A stretch of DNA of 64,000 nucleotides from Mactra quadrangularis (lineage: Eukaryota; Mollusca; Bivalvia; Venerida; Mactridae). Positions 21,601 to 29,640 of the stretch are shown piece by piece. The number at the start of each line of letters is the position of its first letter. The first letter of the stretch is position 1. The notes beneath the pieces are model-generated. The model saw only the letters and a program-made list of their open reading frames with translations. It was not told the DNA's origin and ran no database searches. A program made the position numbers and the translations under genes. The DNA is taken from positions 50,139,395 to 50,203,394 of the forward strand of contig CM046307.1 of the NCBI GenBank assembly GCA_025267735.1, given 5' to 3'.

Positions 21601-23807
21601 AAATGTGTCCAAAATTAAAAAGTACAATAACATGCCACTTTTAATACATTGATTTATTGTCACATCAGTTGTTATAAACACGTGTATATCCGTATACACG
21701 CATACGAAAACTCACGATTTAATGTAAGTGAAGTGTGTAATTATTATTATTAGGTAGTTCAAGCTCAGGTTAATTCTGTTGGACTATACAATTCATTAAT
21801 GTTATATCTGTTTTTGTCAGTTGGCTTATAAAATTCTTAAACTGTGATATGATGACTATTATATTGATGAGTCAGCACAAAGCTAATCTACATCTTACTT
21901 TAATTACATGTAGTTAGACTAGTTTTTTCACTAACCTATTGATTTATTGAATTATATGATTTAACAAGTACCGGTATTGTTAATAACCAAACACTAGTAT
22001 AAGAACTGCTCACTTTTCTTAAGGTTTTTGAAGATTTTACATTGATGCAGCCACATAATTAGCTTTTGTACAATTTCAGTAGCACTGTCCCATCAGTACT
22101 ATCAGTACTTTGATTTTTGATATTTGTTTATGTATTTGCAGAATTGGAGGTGATAAACTAGATGTACAGTTATCTATAAAGCCACAATCGTTAGATGGTC
22201 TATTATTATGGAGTGGACCTAATATAATACAAGCAACCAGTGACTATATAAGTATTGGTATCAAAGATGGTGTTATACAATTTAGATATAACTTGGGTAG
22301 TGGTGAAGCCATCATATCATCTAACTATACAAGGATATATGATGGAATGTGGCATTATATACATGTTAAAAGGTATCTAGTGGTAAATTTTGTTTGTACT
22401 GCAAAGACAACTTATTAGCTTGAATTCCAGATGAAGTCTGTTATGTTTTGTTAATTATATTCAACTATCAGTGGTGCAAACACAAACCCTGCTGATTTAA
22501 ATACTCACTACAGTATTTCGGTACTCACTATCTGTAATTGAGTATTTAGATAAGAGAGGTTAATGTATGTGTTGTTGGTTCCTTGTGGAATGTAAGCTGG
22601 TACTTATAAGGTTTCCAGAATAGCCGATAATAATAATGATAATGATGTGATGACGAGACTACGACAACAACAGCAACAAAACATACTAGCATTAAGGTTT
22701 AAGTTTTAACTTTTAGTTATATAATGATAGTATATTAACTTACAAAAACTAATGCTAAATGGCACAAAATCCAAATTATACAAATAAAATCAGTTAAAAT
22801 ATAAAAGTATTAAGTATAATATATTATTTATATTCTATAATTTCAGAGATAAACAGAATGGATATTTAACAGTTGATGGTAATACAGTTACTGGTCAATC
22901 TAAAGGAAGTTATACAATGTTAAATACAAATAAAATATTATATATTGGTAGGTATACCTAGTTATATACCATATAGATTTATCTCTATATTTGTGTAGAC
23001 AAGGAACAATTTTTAACATTTTTTATAAAGTTAAAATGTTTAAGTGCAGTTTAAAGTCTGCTTCCTTATCCATATTGAACTGACAGTACCATTTTGTATG
23101 ATAACCCCTGATTATTGAAATCACCTTTAGGTGGGTGACCCTCACAGAACCTATGCACACATTGATGGAGTGGAACAGCTGTAAGTAAATTTCTTGCTCA
23201 TGGTAATTACCAGTGCCCATAGTGGAGTTTGAACCCAAAACACTTGACCACTACTTCTTCAGTCAATGTAATACCATTGGTACCATGAACTTGAGATAAA
23301 GTGACAAATATACTAACAATTGTATATTATTTTGACTTAAATGGATAATTAAATTAACAACCATAAATGGAATTTTCTACTTTACTACTTTAGTGGAGTT
23401 CAGAATAAGCAGAAACTTTTTTAGTTTTTGGTTTGCCTTTTCTGAAAAAAAGTTGTCCAGAAAACCAGACAGCTTCTCTTTTTGTAGACTATAGTTTACT
23501 GATTGTACCATTCTTTATGTTATTAAATAAGTGATTTGATATAGGCCTTGTTATTTTTCCAAGGGCAGTGGTATTGGTCCGAGGCTGAAGGCCAAGAGCC
23601 AATATAACTCTCTCGAGGATAAAAAAAACACATAGTTATTTAATAAATTCTATTTCAGGTGGAATGACCGATGTATCCCATGATACATTACATAAATATA
23701 CAACAGGTTACAATGGTTGTATGAAAGATGTTGTATTGGATCAAGATTATAACTTGAATTTATTAGAGTCGGCAGATAATGGACGAAATATTGTACCATG
23801 TTCATAG
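561..23807 (+). CDS. Secreted EGF/laminin-G repeat protein (agrin/pikachurin/perlecan C-terminus-like), 13 coding exons
   Basis: Join of 561-627, 1098-1763, 5689-5890, 9521-9665, 12022-12214, 12857-12982, 14715-14952, 16839-17067, 19360-19540, 20888-20966, 22142-22372, 22847-22947 and 23659-23807. The total is 2607 nt, or 868 residues plus TAG. All introns are GT-AG and all phases agree. Domain order: signal peptide (about 1-19), acidic Asn/Ser/Asp-rich spacer (about 23-203), EGF1 (about 205-243), LG1 (about 245-424), EGF2 (about 427-466), LG2 (about 467-640), EGF3 (about 645-682), LG3 (about 683-868). Each EGF has six cysteines. Each LG has the family marks: a DF/DYIS strand, a 'FR/YR(Y/F)(D/N)xGxG' turn, a 'LYIGG' strand, and a late GC paired with a cysteine about 30-35 residues on. 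Triple EGF-LG is known from agrin and pikachurin, which act in basement membrane and at synapses by binding dystroglycan or receptors; the function here is inferred. Agrin's follistatin/SEA modules and pikachurin's FNIII domains are absent. The weakest part is exon 1: if it is wrong, the 5' end lies left of the window. Confidence 0.85.
1098..1763 (+). CDS. Exon 2: acidic low-complexity spacer plus EGF1
   Basis: The acceptor is TTTATTTCAG ending at 1097 and the donor is GTAAGT at 1764. About 180 residues rich in Asp, Asn, Ser, Glu and Lys, with a 7-residue SNSDSKN repeat, lead into an EGF domain with six cysteines (from KCDEFSC to GEKC). The spacer looks disordered. It has a possible N-glycosylation sequon (NES) and one Ser-Gly in an acidic setting (ETSGNE) that might carry a glycosaminoglycan, which is weak evidence. 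Confidence 0.85.
1205..1288 (+). repeat. 21-bp in-frame coding repeat, about 3.7 copies
   Basis: Units start at 1205, 1226, 1247 and 1268 and encode variants of SNSDSKN. A period of 21 bp keeps the frame, so copy-number change would lengthen or shorten the spacer without breaking the protein. The fourth unit is diverged (SNSDHKL). Confidence 0.85.
1855..2010 (+). repeat. Degenerate dispersed repeat in intron 2
   Basis: Shares a pattern of 'atctgctg-tgg', 'aact-g-gtaggcagcaagtggc' and 'cattgcttt' with 14408-14530. The two copies are clearly diverged. The class is unknown, and it may be an old SINE or MITE. The rest of intron 2 (1764-5688) shows no exon-like sequence. Confidence 0.35.
5689..5890 (+). 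CDS. Exon 3: LG1, first part
   Basis: The acceptor is GTTTTCAG and the donor is GTAAGT at 5891. It encodes VDVRYPRFYGNSYLALP, then the hydrophobic strands of a laminin G fold including DFISVAIIDGFIEF. It joins exon 2 in phase 1 (A+TT) and ends AG, which takes A from the next exon to give Arg. Confidence 0.93.
6745..6872 (+). repeat. Degenerate SINE-A head fragment
   Basis: Matches the tRNA-like head and the start of the body of the SINE directly downstream, in diverged form ('cacaattggctac...ggttcaag' and 'aaaaatttgacaatgtc'). It is probably an older copy into which, or beside which, the 6885 copy inserted. Confidence 0.35.
6885..7159 (+). mobile_element. tRNA-derived SINE, family A
   Basis: The Pol III A-box-like 'tagcacagttggtagcg' and B box 'gggttcgaatccc' form a tRNA-like head. 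The body shared by all family A copies follows ('gttatacccttccatgaaaa', then 'ggttatagacaagggtccag') and ends in a 'tgttgaaacagtgttaaatccaatt' tail plus A-rich run. It is flanked by near-identical 12-bp direct repeats at 6873-6884 (gtatttgataaa) and 7160-7171 (gtatatgataaa), read as the target-site duplication. Confidence 0.85.
7172..7262 (+). mobile_element. SINE-A body fragment
   Basis: A diverged second copy of the SINE-A central body ('ggttatagacttaagtccag', 'ctaggtaggttaggtgagc') directly after the complete copy. It has no tRNA head. Confidence 0.55.
8031..8349 (+). mobile_element. tRNA-derived SINE, family C, with 10-bp target duplication
   Basis: The head has A-box-like 'tagctcgtgggtagcgc' and B-box-like 'gatttgattccc'. 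The body carries 'gagcttgttcatgaaat' and 'gtcagtcactgacaaa', and the tail is 'gttgctaaggcaataaaccc' with a poly-A run. The flanks at 8021-8030 and 8350-8359 are both ttcctttgaa, a perfect 10-bp target-site duplication. Confidence 0.88.
8478..8753 (+). mobile_element. tRNA-derived SINE, family A, with 12-bp target duplication
   Basis: Same body and tail as the 6885 copy, with a damaged B box. It is flanked by perfect 12-bp repeats tgtccctgaagc at 8466-8477 and 8754-8765. The perfect duplication indicates a fairly recent insertion. Confidence 0.88.
9275..9510 (+). repeat. ATT/ATC trinucleotide microsatellite next to a splice acceptor
   Basis: About 230 bp of irregular (ATT)n/(ATC)n with some (CAC) units. 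It runs up to ten bases before the acceptor of exon 4 (CTATTTACAG, ending 9520), so it supplies the intron end of intron 3. A reading frame of Ser/Leu/His runs through this array but is a low-complexity artefact. Confidence 0.9.
9521..9665 (+). CDS. Exon 4: LG1, middle part
   Basis: Encodes RYDCGTGMAVLRSQ, then TWNILRIYRYENIASLWLN, and ends NGSSP in phase 0 before GTTAGT at 9666. An unpaired-looking cysteine sits in the usual 'RYDLGTG' turn (RYDCGTG), which is unlike LG2 and LG3 of this protein. Confidence 0.92.
10010..10052. repeat. Short fold-back hairpin
   Basis: Arms agtgcaaaact (10010-10020) and agttttgcact (10042-10052) are perfectly complementary around a 21-nt loop. The same 'gcaaaactag' motif recurs in hairpins near 35882 and (less closely) 55617, so this is probably a small fold-back element. 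Confidence 0.5.
11533..11892. mobile_element. MITE, family M1 (GGGAC ends)
   Basis: Same 360-bp element as 34366-34724, alignable over its full length. It begins GGGAC and ends GTCCC, with longer imperfect inverted repeats inside. Flanks are TGA and TTA; the second copy has TTA on both sides. A 3-bp TWA-like duplication is typical of PIF/Harbinger MITEs, so that superfamily is a guess. No coding capacity. The rest of intron 4 is featureless AT-rich DNA. Confidence 0.7.
12022..12214 (+). CDS. Exon 5: LG1, last part
   Basis: Phase 0 start after TTATATTATAG. Encodes GSYSRLTLRLNLYIGGYD, then GFVGCVQQVVVNGYRY, and ends in phase 1 before GTAAGT at 12215. The GC cysteine probably pairs with the extra cysteine at the start of exon 6 (GECSE), the usual LG disulfide. 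Confidence 0.93.
12257..12720 (+). mobile_element. Two SINE-C copies in tandem (dimer)
   Basis: Two diverged family-C copies lie head to tail. The first (about 12257-12440) lacks its 3' half and contains a G-run where the B box ends. The second (about 12445-12720) has 'gcttggtcatgcaatgact', 'gtcagtcactgacata' and a worn tail 'ggttaacccatcccc'. They fill most of intron 5. Confidence 0.75.
12857..12982 (+). CDS. Exon 6: EGF2
   Basis: The acceptor is TTATTTTTAG; the exon is phase 1 at both ends, a symmetric module. It encodes GECSEGLCDNVKCQNGGQC and then HTCLCPLGTMGESCQH: one cysteine to close LG1 plus the six of an EGF domain. The donor is GTAAGT at 12983. The last 40 bp are the first unit of the 55-bp tandem array that continues into the intron. 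Confidence 0.93.
12943..13145 (+). repeat. 55-bp tandem repeat made of the exon 6 end plus its splice donor
   Basis: Units begin at 12943, 12998, 13053 and about 13106 (the last one worn and partial). Each carries coding bases for LCPLGTMGESCQH; the first three also carry the donor ATG-GTAAGT, at 12983, 13038 and 13093. Since 55 is not a multiple of three, using a later donor shifts the frame, and an in-frame stop comes at 13021-13023. Confidence 0.9.
14408..14530 (+). repeat. Second copy of the intron 2 dispersed repeat
   Basis: Partner of 1855-2010, sharing 'aactggtgtaagcagcaggt', 'ggcaagat' and 'attgctttact'. Class unknown. The remainder of intron 6 after the 55-bp array (13146-14714) has no exon-like sequence; the frame at 13500-13772 is AT-rich and shows no domain. 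Confidence 0.35.
14715..14952 (+). CDS. Exon 7: LG2, first part
   Basis: The acceptor is TATATTTCAG and the donor GTGAGA at 14953. Encodes VEDVHIPEFNQHSYLEYKG, then DGLILYNGYTLDRTGDFISL, then YLEYRFDLGTGPAVIR. It fuses the two segments that are separate exons in LG1 up to the 'DLGTG' turn. Ends AG, completed to Arg by the next exon. Confidence 0.94.
15033..15240. mobile_element. MITE-like fold-back element, family M2
   Basis: The left end (atgggtcacgttcagatgac) and the complement of the right end (atgaggtctggatgaccttt) are similar, so the element has inverted ends about 25 bp long. Its right half, reversed, matches 15988-16110 over roughly 110 bp. No coding capacity. Confidence 0.5.
15988..16205. 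mobile_element. Second M2 MITE-like copy
   Basis: The first 110 bp match the reverse complement of 15125-15240 ('ggtcacattcaaatgacttt', 'accaatcaatgca', 'actatcaatagcattt'). The right boundary is approximate, placed at 'gtcaagataggtgtcc', which partly mirrors the left end. Confidence 0.45.
16839..17067 (+). CDS. Exon 8: LG2, second part
   Basis: The acceptor is AAATTACAG. Encodes RSPEPITLNKWHWIKISRTG, then NLYIGGH, then HAFEGCIQK, and ends in phase 0 before GTAATT at 17068. The GC cysteine pairs with the ESCE cysteine in exon 9. The last 30 bp start a degenerate tandem array that runs into the intron. Confidence 0.94.
17036..17385 (+). repeat. About 51-bp degenerate tandem repeat starting in exon 8
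   Basis: The motif 'gtaacacatgcgtttgaagg' in the exon recurs as 'tgacacatatgtttgaag'-type motifs at about 17106, 17158, 17209, 17260, 17312 and 17362, a period of 50-52 bp after a first step of about 70. Weaker derivatives, including 'aagttgcatacaaattgatt' resembling the exon end and start of the intron, continue to about 17830. The donor itself is not kept intact in the regular copies. Confidence 0.75.
18081..18309. mobile_element. hAT-like MITE remnant
   Basis: The right end is 'aatcgttgcagccctA', whose complement TAGGGCTGCAACGATT is the usual hAT terminal repeat. The left end is worn but keeps 'tgttgcgattaatcg'. The inside includes 'tcgatacaaaaatcgtg'. I cannot see an 8-bp target duplication. 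Confidence 0.5.
19360..19540 (+). CDS. Exon 9: end of LG2 plus EGF3
   Basis: The acceptor is ATATTTTCAG and the donor GTTTGT at 19541. It starts FTLNNKVIRLIQDA in phase 0, then ESCEHACIGEPC, GQC, YTCYCPLGYSG and NC. Seven cysteines: one for LG2 and six for the EGF domain. Ends in phase 1. Confidence 0.94.
20888..20966 (+). CDS. Exon 10: LG3 start
   Basis: A short 79-bp exon with acceptor TATATTTACAG and donor GTAAAC at 20967. Encodes DVDRNMLNPRFTSESYLMYS then QKDIAKR. 'RFTSESYLMY' matches 'PRFYGNSYLAL' of LG1 and 'PEFNQHSYLEY' of LG2, which confirms its place. Confidence 0.9.
21038..21112 (-). pseudogene. tRNA-like sequence (Ala-TGC-like anticodon loop)
   Basis: Read on the minus strand it has 'tagctcaattggcaggg' (D arm/A box), an anticodon loop CTTGCAA (TGC) closed by CTG/CAG with one mismatch, and a good T arm GTAGG-TTCGATC-CCTGC (B box ggttcgatccc). 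The acceptor stem pairs poorly (at least two mismatches), so I read a tRNA pseudogene or SINE head rather than a working tRNA. Confidence 0.5.
21091..21337. repeat. Inverted repeat overlapping the tRNA-like sequence
   Basis: The left arm 21091-21130 (with 'ggctacaacaagttggtcat') and the right arm 21303-21337 (with 'atcaacttgttgtggcctaa') are complementary over about 35 bp with few mismatches. Between the arms, 'ctcactcgctc' and 'cgctcactcgccc' are direct repeats. It may be a fold-back element that formed over, or captured, the tRNA-like 5' end. Confidence 0.6.
21389..21788. mobile_element. 400-bp MITE with 30-bp perfect terminal inverted repeats
   Basis: The first 30 bases (21389-21418; start tatagtccaacagaattaac) are the exact reverse complement of the last 30 (21759-21788; end ctgttggactata). 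If the outer TA on each side is the target duplication, the ends are TAGTCCAAC. A TA target fits Tc1/mariner. No transposase frame lies inside, so it is non-autonomous. Perfect arms suggest recent insertion. Confidence 0.88.
22142..22372 (+). CDS. Exon 11: LG3, core
   Basis: The acceptor is TATTTGCAG and the donor GTATCT at 22373. Encodes RIGGDKLDVQLSIKPQSLDG, then SDYISIGIKDGVIQFRYNLG, then GMWHYIHVKR. The 'YNLGSGEAIISS' turn matches DLGTG of LG2. Intron 11 (22373-22846) holds only AT-rich sequence. Confidence 0.94.
22847..22947 (+). CDS. Exon 12: LG3, VDG strand
   Basis: The acceptor is ATAATTTCAG and the donor GTAGGT at 22948. Encodes DKQNGYLTVDGNTVTGQSKG then NKILYIG. 'YLTVDG' and 'LYIG' are standard LG landmarks. 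Ends with one base (G) that joins GT of exon 13 to give Gly. Confidence 0.93.
23090..23285 (-). mobile_element. SINE-like element, family D, in intron 12
   Basis: Read on the minus strand: a head 'agtagtggtcaagtgtt' with B box 'gggttcaaactcc', then 'gagcaagaaatttactt' and 'agctgttccactcca'. The 'GAGCAAGAxAxTTA' block after a tRNA-like head also occurs at 46990-47165. Boundaries are approximate. Confidence 0.55.
23659..23807 (+). CDS. Exon 13: LG3 end and stop codon
   Basis: The acceptor is TATTTCAG. Encodes GMTDVSHDTLHKYTTGYNGC, MKDVVLDQDYNLNLLESA, then NIVPCS and TAG at 23805-23807. The two cysteines form the closing LG disulfide. The protein ends one residue after it, as LG3 does in agrin, perlecan and pikachurin. 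Confidence 0.94.
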
Positions 23808-23946
23808 CATCTTCATATCATATATATACATGAACCTTTTGAAGGTTTTATTAATATACATTCTAACTTGATTTGGATTTGTCTCTATATAAACAAAGAT
23901 CATTATTCTACCATTGTATAATAACTTTCATTTTGCAATGATTCTG

Positions 23947-24060
23947 AAATGATGTCATTAGGGAATGATGTCATAAGAGAAATGATGTCACACAAGAAAT
24001 GAAGTCATAAAAGAAATGATGTCATGCAAGAAATGATGTCATTAGAGAGATGATGTCAAA
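23947..24060 (+). repeat. Short tandem repeat of ATGATGTCA units just after the stop codon
   Basis: Seven loosely spaced copies of 'aaatgatgtcat' (one as 'aatgaagtcata'), about 14-20 bp apart, roughly 140-250 bp past the stop, so probably in the 3' UTR. TGATGTCA resembles a CRE/AP-1-like half-palindrome, but a simple tandem expansion explains it equally well. Confidence 0.8.
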
Positions 24061-25367
24061 AGGTTTCATAAAGTTTGAATTCACCAAGTTGTTCAAACAT
24101 CAGTTAGAAATAATTGTGTCATGAATATTATTACATACAATGTATAAATTTTTACCCAAATTTTTCTAGTCACGATGAACTGTTGCATGTTTACAATCTT
24201 GTTTTGTCAGCCCTACTGTTAAAAATGGCTTCCAAGTGGACAGTTTTGTTTGTGACTTCCATTGAGAATGTCCAAAGCAGTTATATAAATGATTGCATAT
24301 AAAACACCTTTATTTTGAATTACAGGTTTGTTACACATCAATGTACCTTTCTTCATCTATTAAAAATTGTTGGGTTTTTTTTGTAAAAGTTGGTTTGTAA
24401 AATGTAACTTACTGACTTATAATGGCTGTTTATAAAGAGAGATTTAGATGCTCTCATTTAATCATTACTTATAATGTAATTATATGATAGTACATGTATA
24501 TATTTTATGTTTAATTATGAACACATTTTAAAGGTTGTATGTTATTAACTGAAACATTTATATATTAATTGTTTTATTGTCCTATCATCATTCCTGAATA
24601 ATTGTTGTTAGAAAGATATCAAAATATTTTATCATGCTACGGTCTAGAGAATCCTCATGTATTCATTTTTTAAATGTCCTTCTTAGACAATTAATATTCT
24701 GGGACAGCTTCTGAGAATGATGGAACAAAATGGTGCAAGTATTTGATATGTCTGCTCTCAAAGTCAAATAGTGTTCATCTAATGTTCAACAAAATCAGTC
24801 AGAAATGTTTAGCATGTGATTTTAGCTTGAGTAAAACCAGAGTTAAGTCTCTTGAATTGCATGATGTGAATGTTTTGTGACTTTGTTACACCATGTAATT
24901 GCTTCATTTGTTTATTAATCATCAAAAAAGTATCAAATGTATCAAACTGAGTGCTCTAATAATCGTTTCATTTTCTTACTGTGTCATGTATGAATCTTTA
25001 AATGTAGAATGAAATGGTTTTACTGCTCAGATTTTAAGTCCATTCAGTTCATTTCATGGAATTCCATTCATGTTTTAGTTCCATCTTTGTGAAAACATAT
25101 TTTTAGGCTGTGTATGTTCTGTTGTACTGCATCACCATTGGTATAAACATTGATTTCTAATGTTTTTTGTAGATGCCAAAAAATCGATTGGCAATAGAAG
25201 TTACAAGGCTTTTACATTGAAATTACATGTGTATTGTGTCTGCCTAGGATTTTTTGTTACTATTAATGGTAACATTGTGTAATGATGTAATCAATTATTC
25301 TTTGTGTTCAAAAAATGGCATAAAATCTAAAATTAACGGAAAACTATACATTTGTATTTCATTTTTA

Positions 25368-25600
25368 GCTCAACTATTTGGAGAATAGCTGGGTTATACC
25401 ACTCAGTTGTGCCTTGGCATAACATTTCTTGGTTTAGTTTTGTTAGGTGCAACTTTTTTATATTTTTGAAACACTTAAGAGATTCACTTCAAACTTCACA
25501 CATATATAGGGTTGCTATTAGAGGGCAAGCACTAAGTTATGTAACTCTAGCATGAATTTTAACTGGGTTGTGACCCTTTTGTAGAAGTTCCTAGTTGTAA
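25368..25600 (+). repeat. Possible decayed Helentron-like 5' segment
   Basis: Begins 'ttttagctcaactatttgga', with a weak hairpin (aactatt/gaatagct), followed by sequence with no host gene signs. The style resembles the hairpin starts at 44287 and 56051, but I find no matching GCGGGG 3' end, so this is tentative. Confidence 0.22.
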
Positions 25601-27378
25601 GTTTTGCATGGAAATTTTCACTTCAGCCAATGATGGAAGTATCCTCTTTGAATTTCTTTTATCTTAAAGAAATTGCATATCAGTGATTGATTTTGTTTAC
25701 AAATGCACCCTGAAATAGTTGAATGCGCTGTCTGTGGACTGTTATTGTTATATTTATTGTACATGAGTTCAAAGTTACTGCCATTTTCCACCAAACATAA
25801 AATGTCTCTACTTACTCTAAAAATACTGAATTCAATTGGGAATAGCAAACAAAAACTTCAAGGTGGGCCTCACAGATAGCTATGTTTTATGTAGATATCA
25901 TATTAGATGCTGTATAAAGAAATGTTATTTAGTTATGTTTCTCCCTATACACCTTACAGTTATTGTATTGGTTCATTTAAATTCTAAATAATTCATTCAA
26001 TTGTCATACTTTAAAAGAGAATTTTAAAGAAAATTTAAAATTCAAAACTGTTACTATTACAATACATTTAAATCAACAATTTATACTTGAATCTTTAGTG
26101 TAACACTTTGGAATTCATTTGATATATTATTTGTTAGAATTATAATTTATTGTGCCATAAAAACTGTCTAGACAAGTTATGATTTAGGTATTGAATGGTT
26201 TTATATGAGTTCATTTTAACTTGTATATTTTATTATATATATAATGTATCGGTAATGCCATGTGAGAAAAAGTTAGATTTTCTAGAAAGAGTTCACAACA
26301 GTTTCAAGATGTAAAAGGTTGGGAGGTTTTTAAAGTGCTGATAAATTGAGTACTGTACAATAATTAATGTTTTTATCTCCAATTGAGGCAATTTGTTGTG
26401 AATTTTTACATTTAAATGTAGCTTTTTATCTTGTAGTATAGTGACTGTAGGACTTATCTATATTTTATAAGTTATTTAAATAATTTGTTTTATAATTTTT
26501 ATTAAGTTAAAATTCTCCTAATTTTGAATTTCATTTGTTTTGTCATGTCAATAGGTCGGAGCAGAGCAAAACTTGTCCAACAAACAATGAATGGTGTTAA
26601 CTAGTTAACTCACCCATCATTGAGCTTCATCAAAATCTGCAACAAAATTTAGTAAGTTTTGGATGAGCTCAATTTTCTTAAATTGACAAGAAAGTAGGTT
26701 GTCTCCTTTTGTTGAGCCTTATTTTAAATTTCATACTTAGTGCATTTTAGGGAAATTATGTCATATACAGGTTATTCAGTCCCTAAATATGTGTGCAATT
26801 ATTTATGTAAAGTAGATCTGTGTCTGTTAAAATCTTACTGCTACATTTATGATTTTAATTTATAGTAAACAAAGATTTATATTGATTTGTGTAGACAAAT
26901 TAACTTTGTCTTGTGGTATCCTTATTATTTATAACATTTCAATGGACCTGTGCAAAACTAGTCTATATCCTTATTTTTTATGTATAGGTAAGACTAATCT
27001 TGCACTGGCTCTGTGTATTTGTGCTACATAGTTAACTATTTATATTTATTACACTTTATCTCATATTTATATTAACACATTCCATATACAGTTTGCACAA
27101 AAAAGCATGTTTATAAGAACAATGAAATAAACCAACCCATTTCATAAGTTTGACAGTGTGGAAATGAGTTTCTGAAAGATTTATCTTTAAAATTTATTAT
27201 ATGAACACAAGACAACTGTTATTATTACAATTCTGCTTTTGGTTATGCTTTGGTTCTTTTCCTTATAAAATGACTATTAGTTGAAAATGTTGGTGATGTT
27301 TATTTATAGTTATTAGTAGAGTGTATAAATATTGATATACATAGTGTGATGCCTCGTCATAATTGTAACACACCTTAC

Positions 27379-27384
27379 AATAAA
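27379..27384 (+). promoter_or_regulatory. Candidate polyadenylation signal AATAAA
   Basis: AATAAA in 'cttacaataaatctttc', about 3.6 kb past the stop codon of the EGF-laminin G gene, followed by T-rich sequence. One of several candidates; chosen only because of the T/GT-rich downstream stretch. Confidence 0.25.
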
Positions 27385-28765
27385 TCTTTCATTCAGTACT
27401 TTCAGTGCTTTGATTCACTTTACACTGAACATTAGGTAATACTATCATGTTTTTTCAACGTATGATGTAGATTGGTTTATTCTATTGTTTTTGTGGGGTT
27501 TTTTGTTCCAAATATACACATTGTGTCTGGTACATTTATTTATTCAATAATGTTATGTTTTATATATTTTCTTCCAATATTTATTGGTATATTTATATTT
27601 CCTCTTAAAATTGTTCAACTTTAAAACAGAAATATTTGAAAATTGGAGAGCTAAATTAGTAAAAATTAAGAGTAGGGCTGTTGTCCCTGTCATGATTACT
27701 TAAATTTGAAATCAGTTTATTTTTTGCTAGAAATCAGCTCATACAGTCATTGCCGTTTGTCCATATTGTGGCAGATTGAAGTGGTTTGAGGGCAAAAATT
27801 TGCCAGACATGTCCAAAAATCCATTGTATTTTCAGTGTCTTGTATAAGGTAGCCATTTAATTGTGACATTTTTGCTGACCATTCCACACCTAGTTTTATG
27901 TTATATAAATCTCTCTGTGATTATTATTTAATCTTGCCATATTTTATATCAAAGTTCTTGTTTTTTAATTATTAAGTCAGCCATTTTTTGTTTCAATTCA
28001 ATGTTATATGTTGGTGCTATAAGCTTCCCTAGATGTGCTTCTATTCACCTTACAACTGTAGATTACTTAACTTAAATTTCAATGTGATGGGGTACTCAAA
28101 ATATGTTTTTGGCCCTCACTGTTGAGGTACAGATTATGTTTAGACACATTTTTGTAATATTCATGAATAACAAAATCAATTCCGTTTGTTCTGTGTACAC
28201 ATACATTTCATTGTACCTTTCCTTTTTTTAGTAATGCAGATAAAACCTTAATGAATTTCAATTTCAGATGATGCCTATTATACCATATAGCCTTCCACAA
28301 GCTGGTTCCTCCATTGTATTAATTTCTGTAGTAATCAGTTAAGTTTTTAAATTATGAGAAAATGATGTATGGATGTATAATCATAATGGTAATTAATTTA
28401 TATAAGATTTTATTACATTTTTGTATCAAATCATTGAATGATTGGTCTAACGTACTAGATGACTTTGATCATTAGTCTCATACAGGTACTCAATCACAGG
28501 CTTCGTTGATCAGGCATAAAATTTTACTCAAATGAAGATGCATCAATTCTCACCTCTTTACAAAACATTCAGAAAAAATAATGTAAGTATATTTGAGAAG
28601 GTATTTTGGTTATATTTAGTGATTATACAGTATTTATTTTAGAGTGTATTAGAGTTCTTGGCAATATTTTTACTTTATAGTCATGCCTTTTTTTATACCT
28701 GTATTAGATTACTGATCATTGTCGCAACTTTTATCATTTAGTCTAATATTTTGTGTATATGTATA

Positions 28766-29640
28766 AACAGTAAAAGTTTGCTGGCTCGAACTCGAGGGGA
28801 CATGAAAAAAGATTCGAGAGAGCCATGTGTTCGACCCGGCTGAATTTCGTCCAAGTATGACGTTATTACTTCCTCTTGTTTCGTAATTGTTTTTATATTT
28901 GTTATCTCCCTTGGTTAAGTATATAACCCGAACACACGGTTCATTCATGTGTCATGTATACATAGTTAGTAATTACTGCGTAATATGTGCGTATATTCTG
29001 TTCTAACATTTTGATCCTTAATTTGGACTTATTTTTTACCAAAATTGCACAAACTTTTTTTATCTGTTATTATGAATTAAAACTAACATACACGCTGTAT
29101 ATATATATATATATGCACTAATTAATTTTTTTTACCGAGACCTTAGTTACTCGTTTTATCCTTTATTTTTAATCATACCATGACATTTTATATGTGCCTG
29201 TCTACAAATTGCAGTCAACAAACAATTCTACTGTTAAGCAATTTTTATGCACTATAATGTTTACTAATCACAATGTGTTGGGCAAATAACATCAATTAAC
29301 AAATCAATTGTTAAGTGATTCAAATCAATTAACAAATCTATTGTTAAGCGATTTTCACGCCGTGTTATTATCACACGTCGAAAACAATGATTACGGTCAA
29401 GATTTTACGGCCGATGTGTGAAAATCTATTGTTCGAGAGAGACAATTGTATTTAAGTGTATTTGTAAACCACGGGACCAAGATATTGGTTCGAGAGTTAG
29501 ACTCAGTCCATTTCAACCAAACAGAGGTTGACTAATATAGATATAAAAGGGAAATTGATCGGTGCCAGACAATGTGTTCGACTCAGCCAATTAATTCGAC
29601 CCGGTGGTGTTCGAGTGTATGAACTTATACTGTATTATAC
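28766..29640. mobile_element. Possible pogo/Tigger-like DNA transposon remnant
   Basis: The left end 'cagtaaaagtttgctggctc' plus 'gaactcg' and the complement of the right end 'cagtataagttcatacactc' plus 'gaac' are similar. Both are followed inside by 'ttcgac' and 'cgacccgg' motifs. CAGTA...CTCGAAC is the style of pogo/Tigger ends. The inside has no intact transposase frame. A TA flank is clear only on the right. Confidence 0.35.

Larger units (their letters stand above)
23808..28765 (+). other. Likely 3' UTR and downstream flank, no coding exon seen
   Basis: T-rich, AT-rich DNA with many short frames and none with a domain or splice support. Possible polyadenylation signals AATAAA occur at 27126-27131 and 27379-27384, among others. 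Which one ends the transcript cannot be told from sequence alone. Confidence 0.45.
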
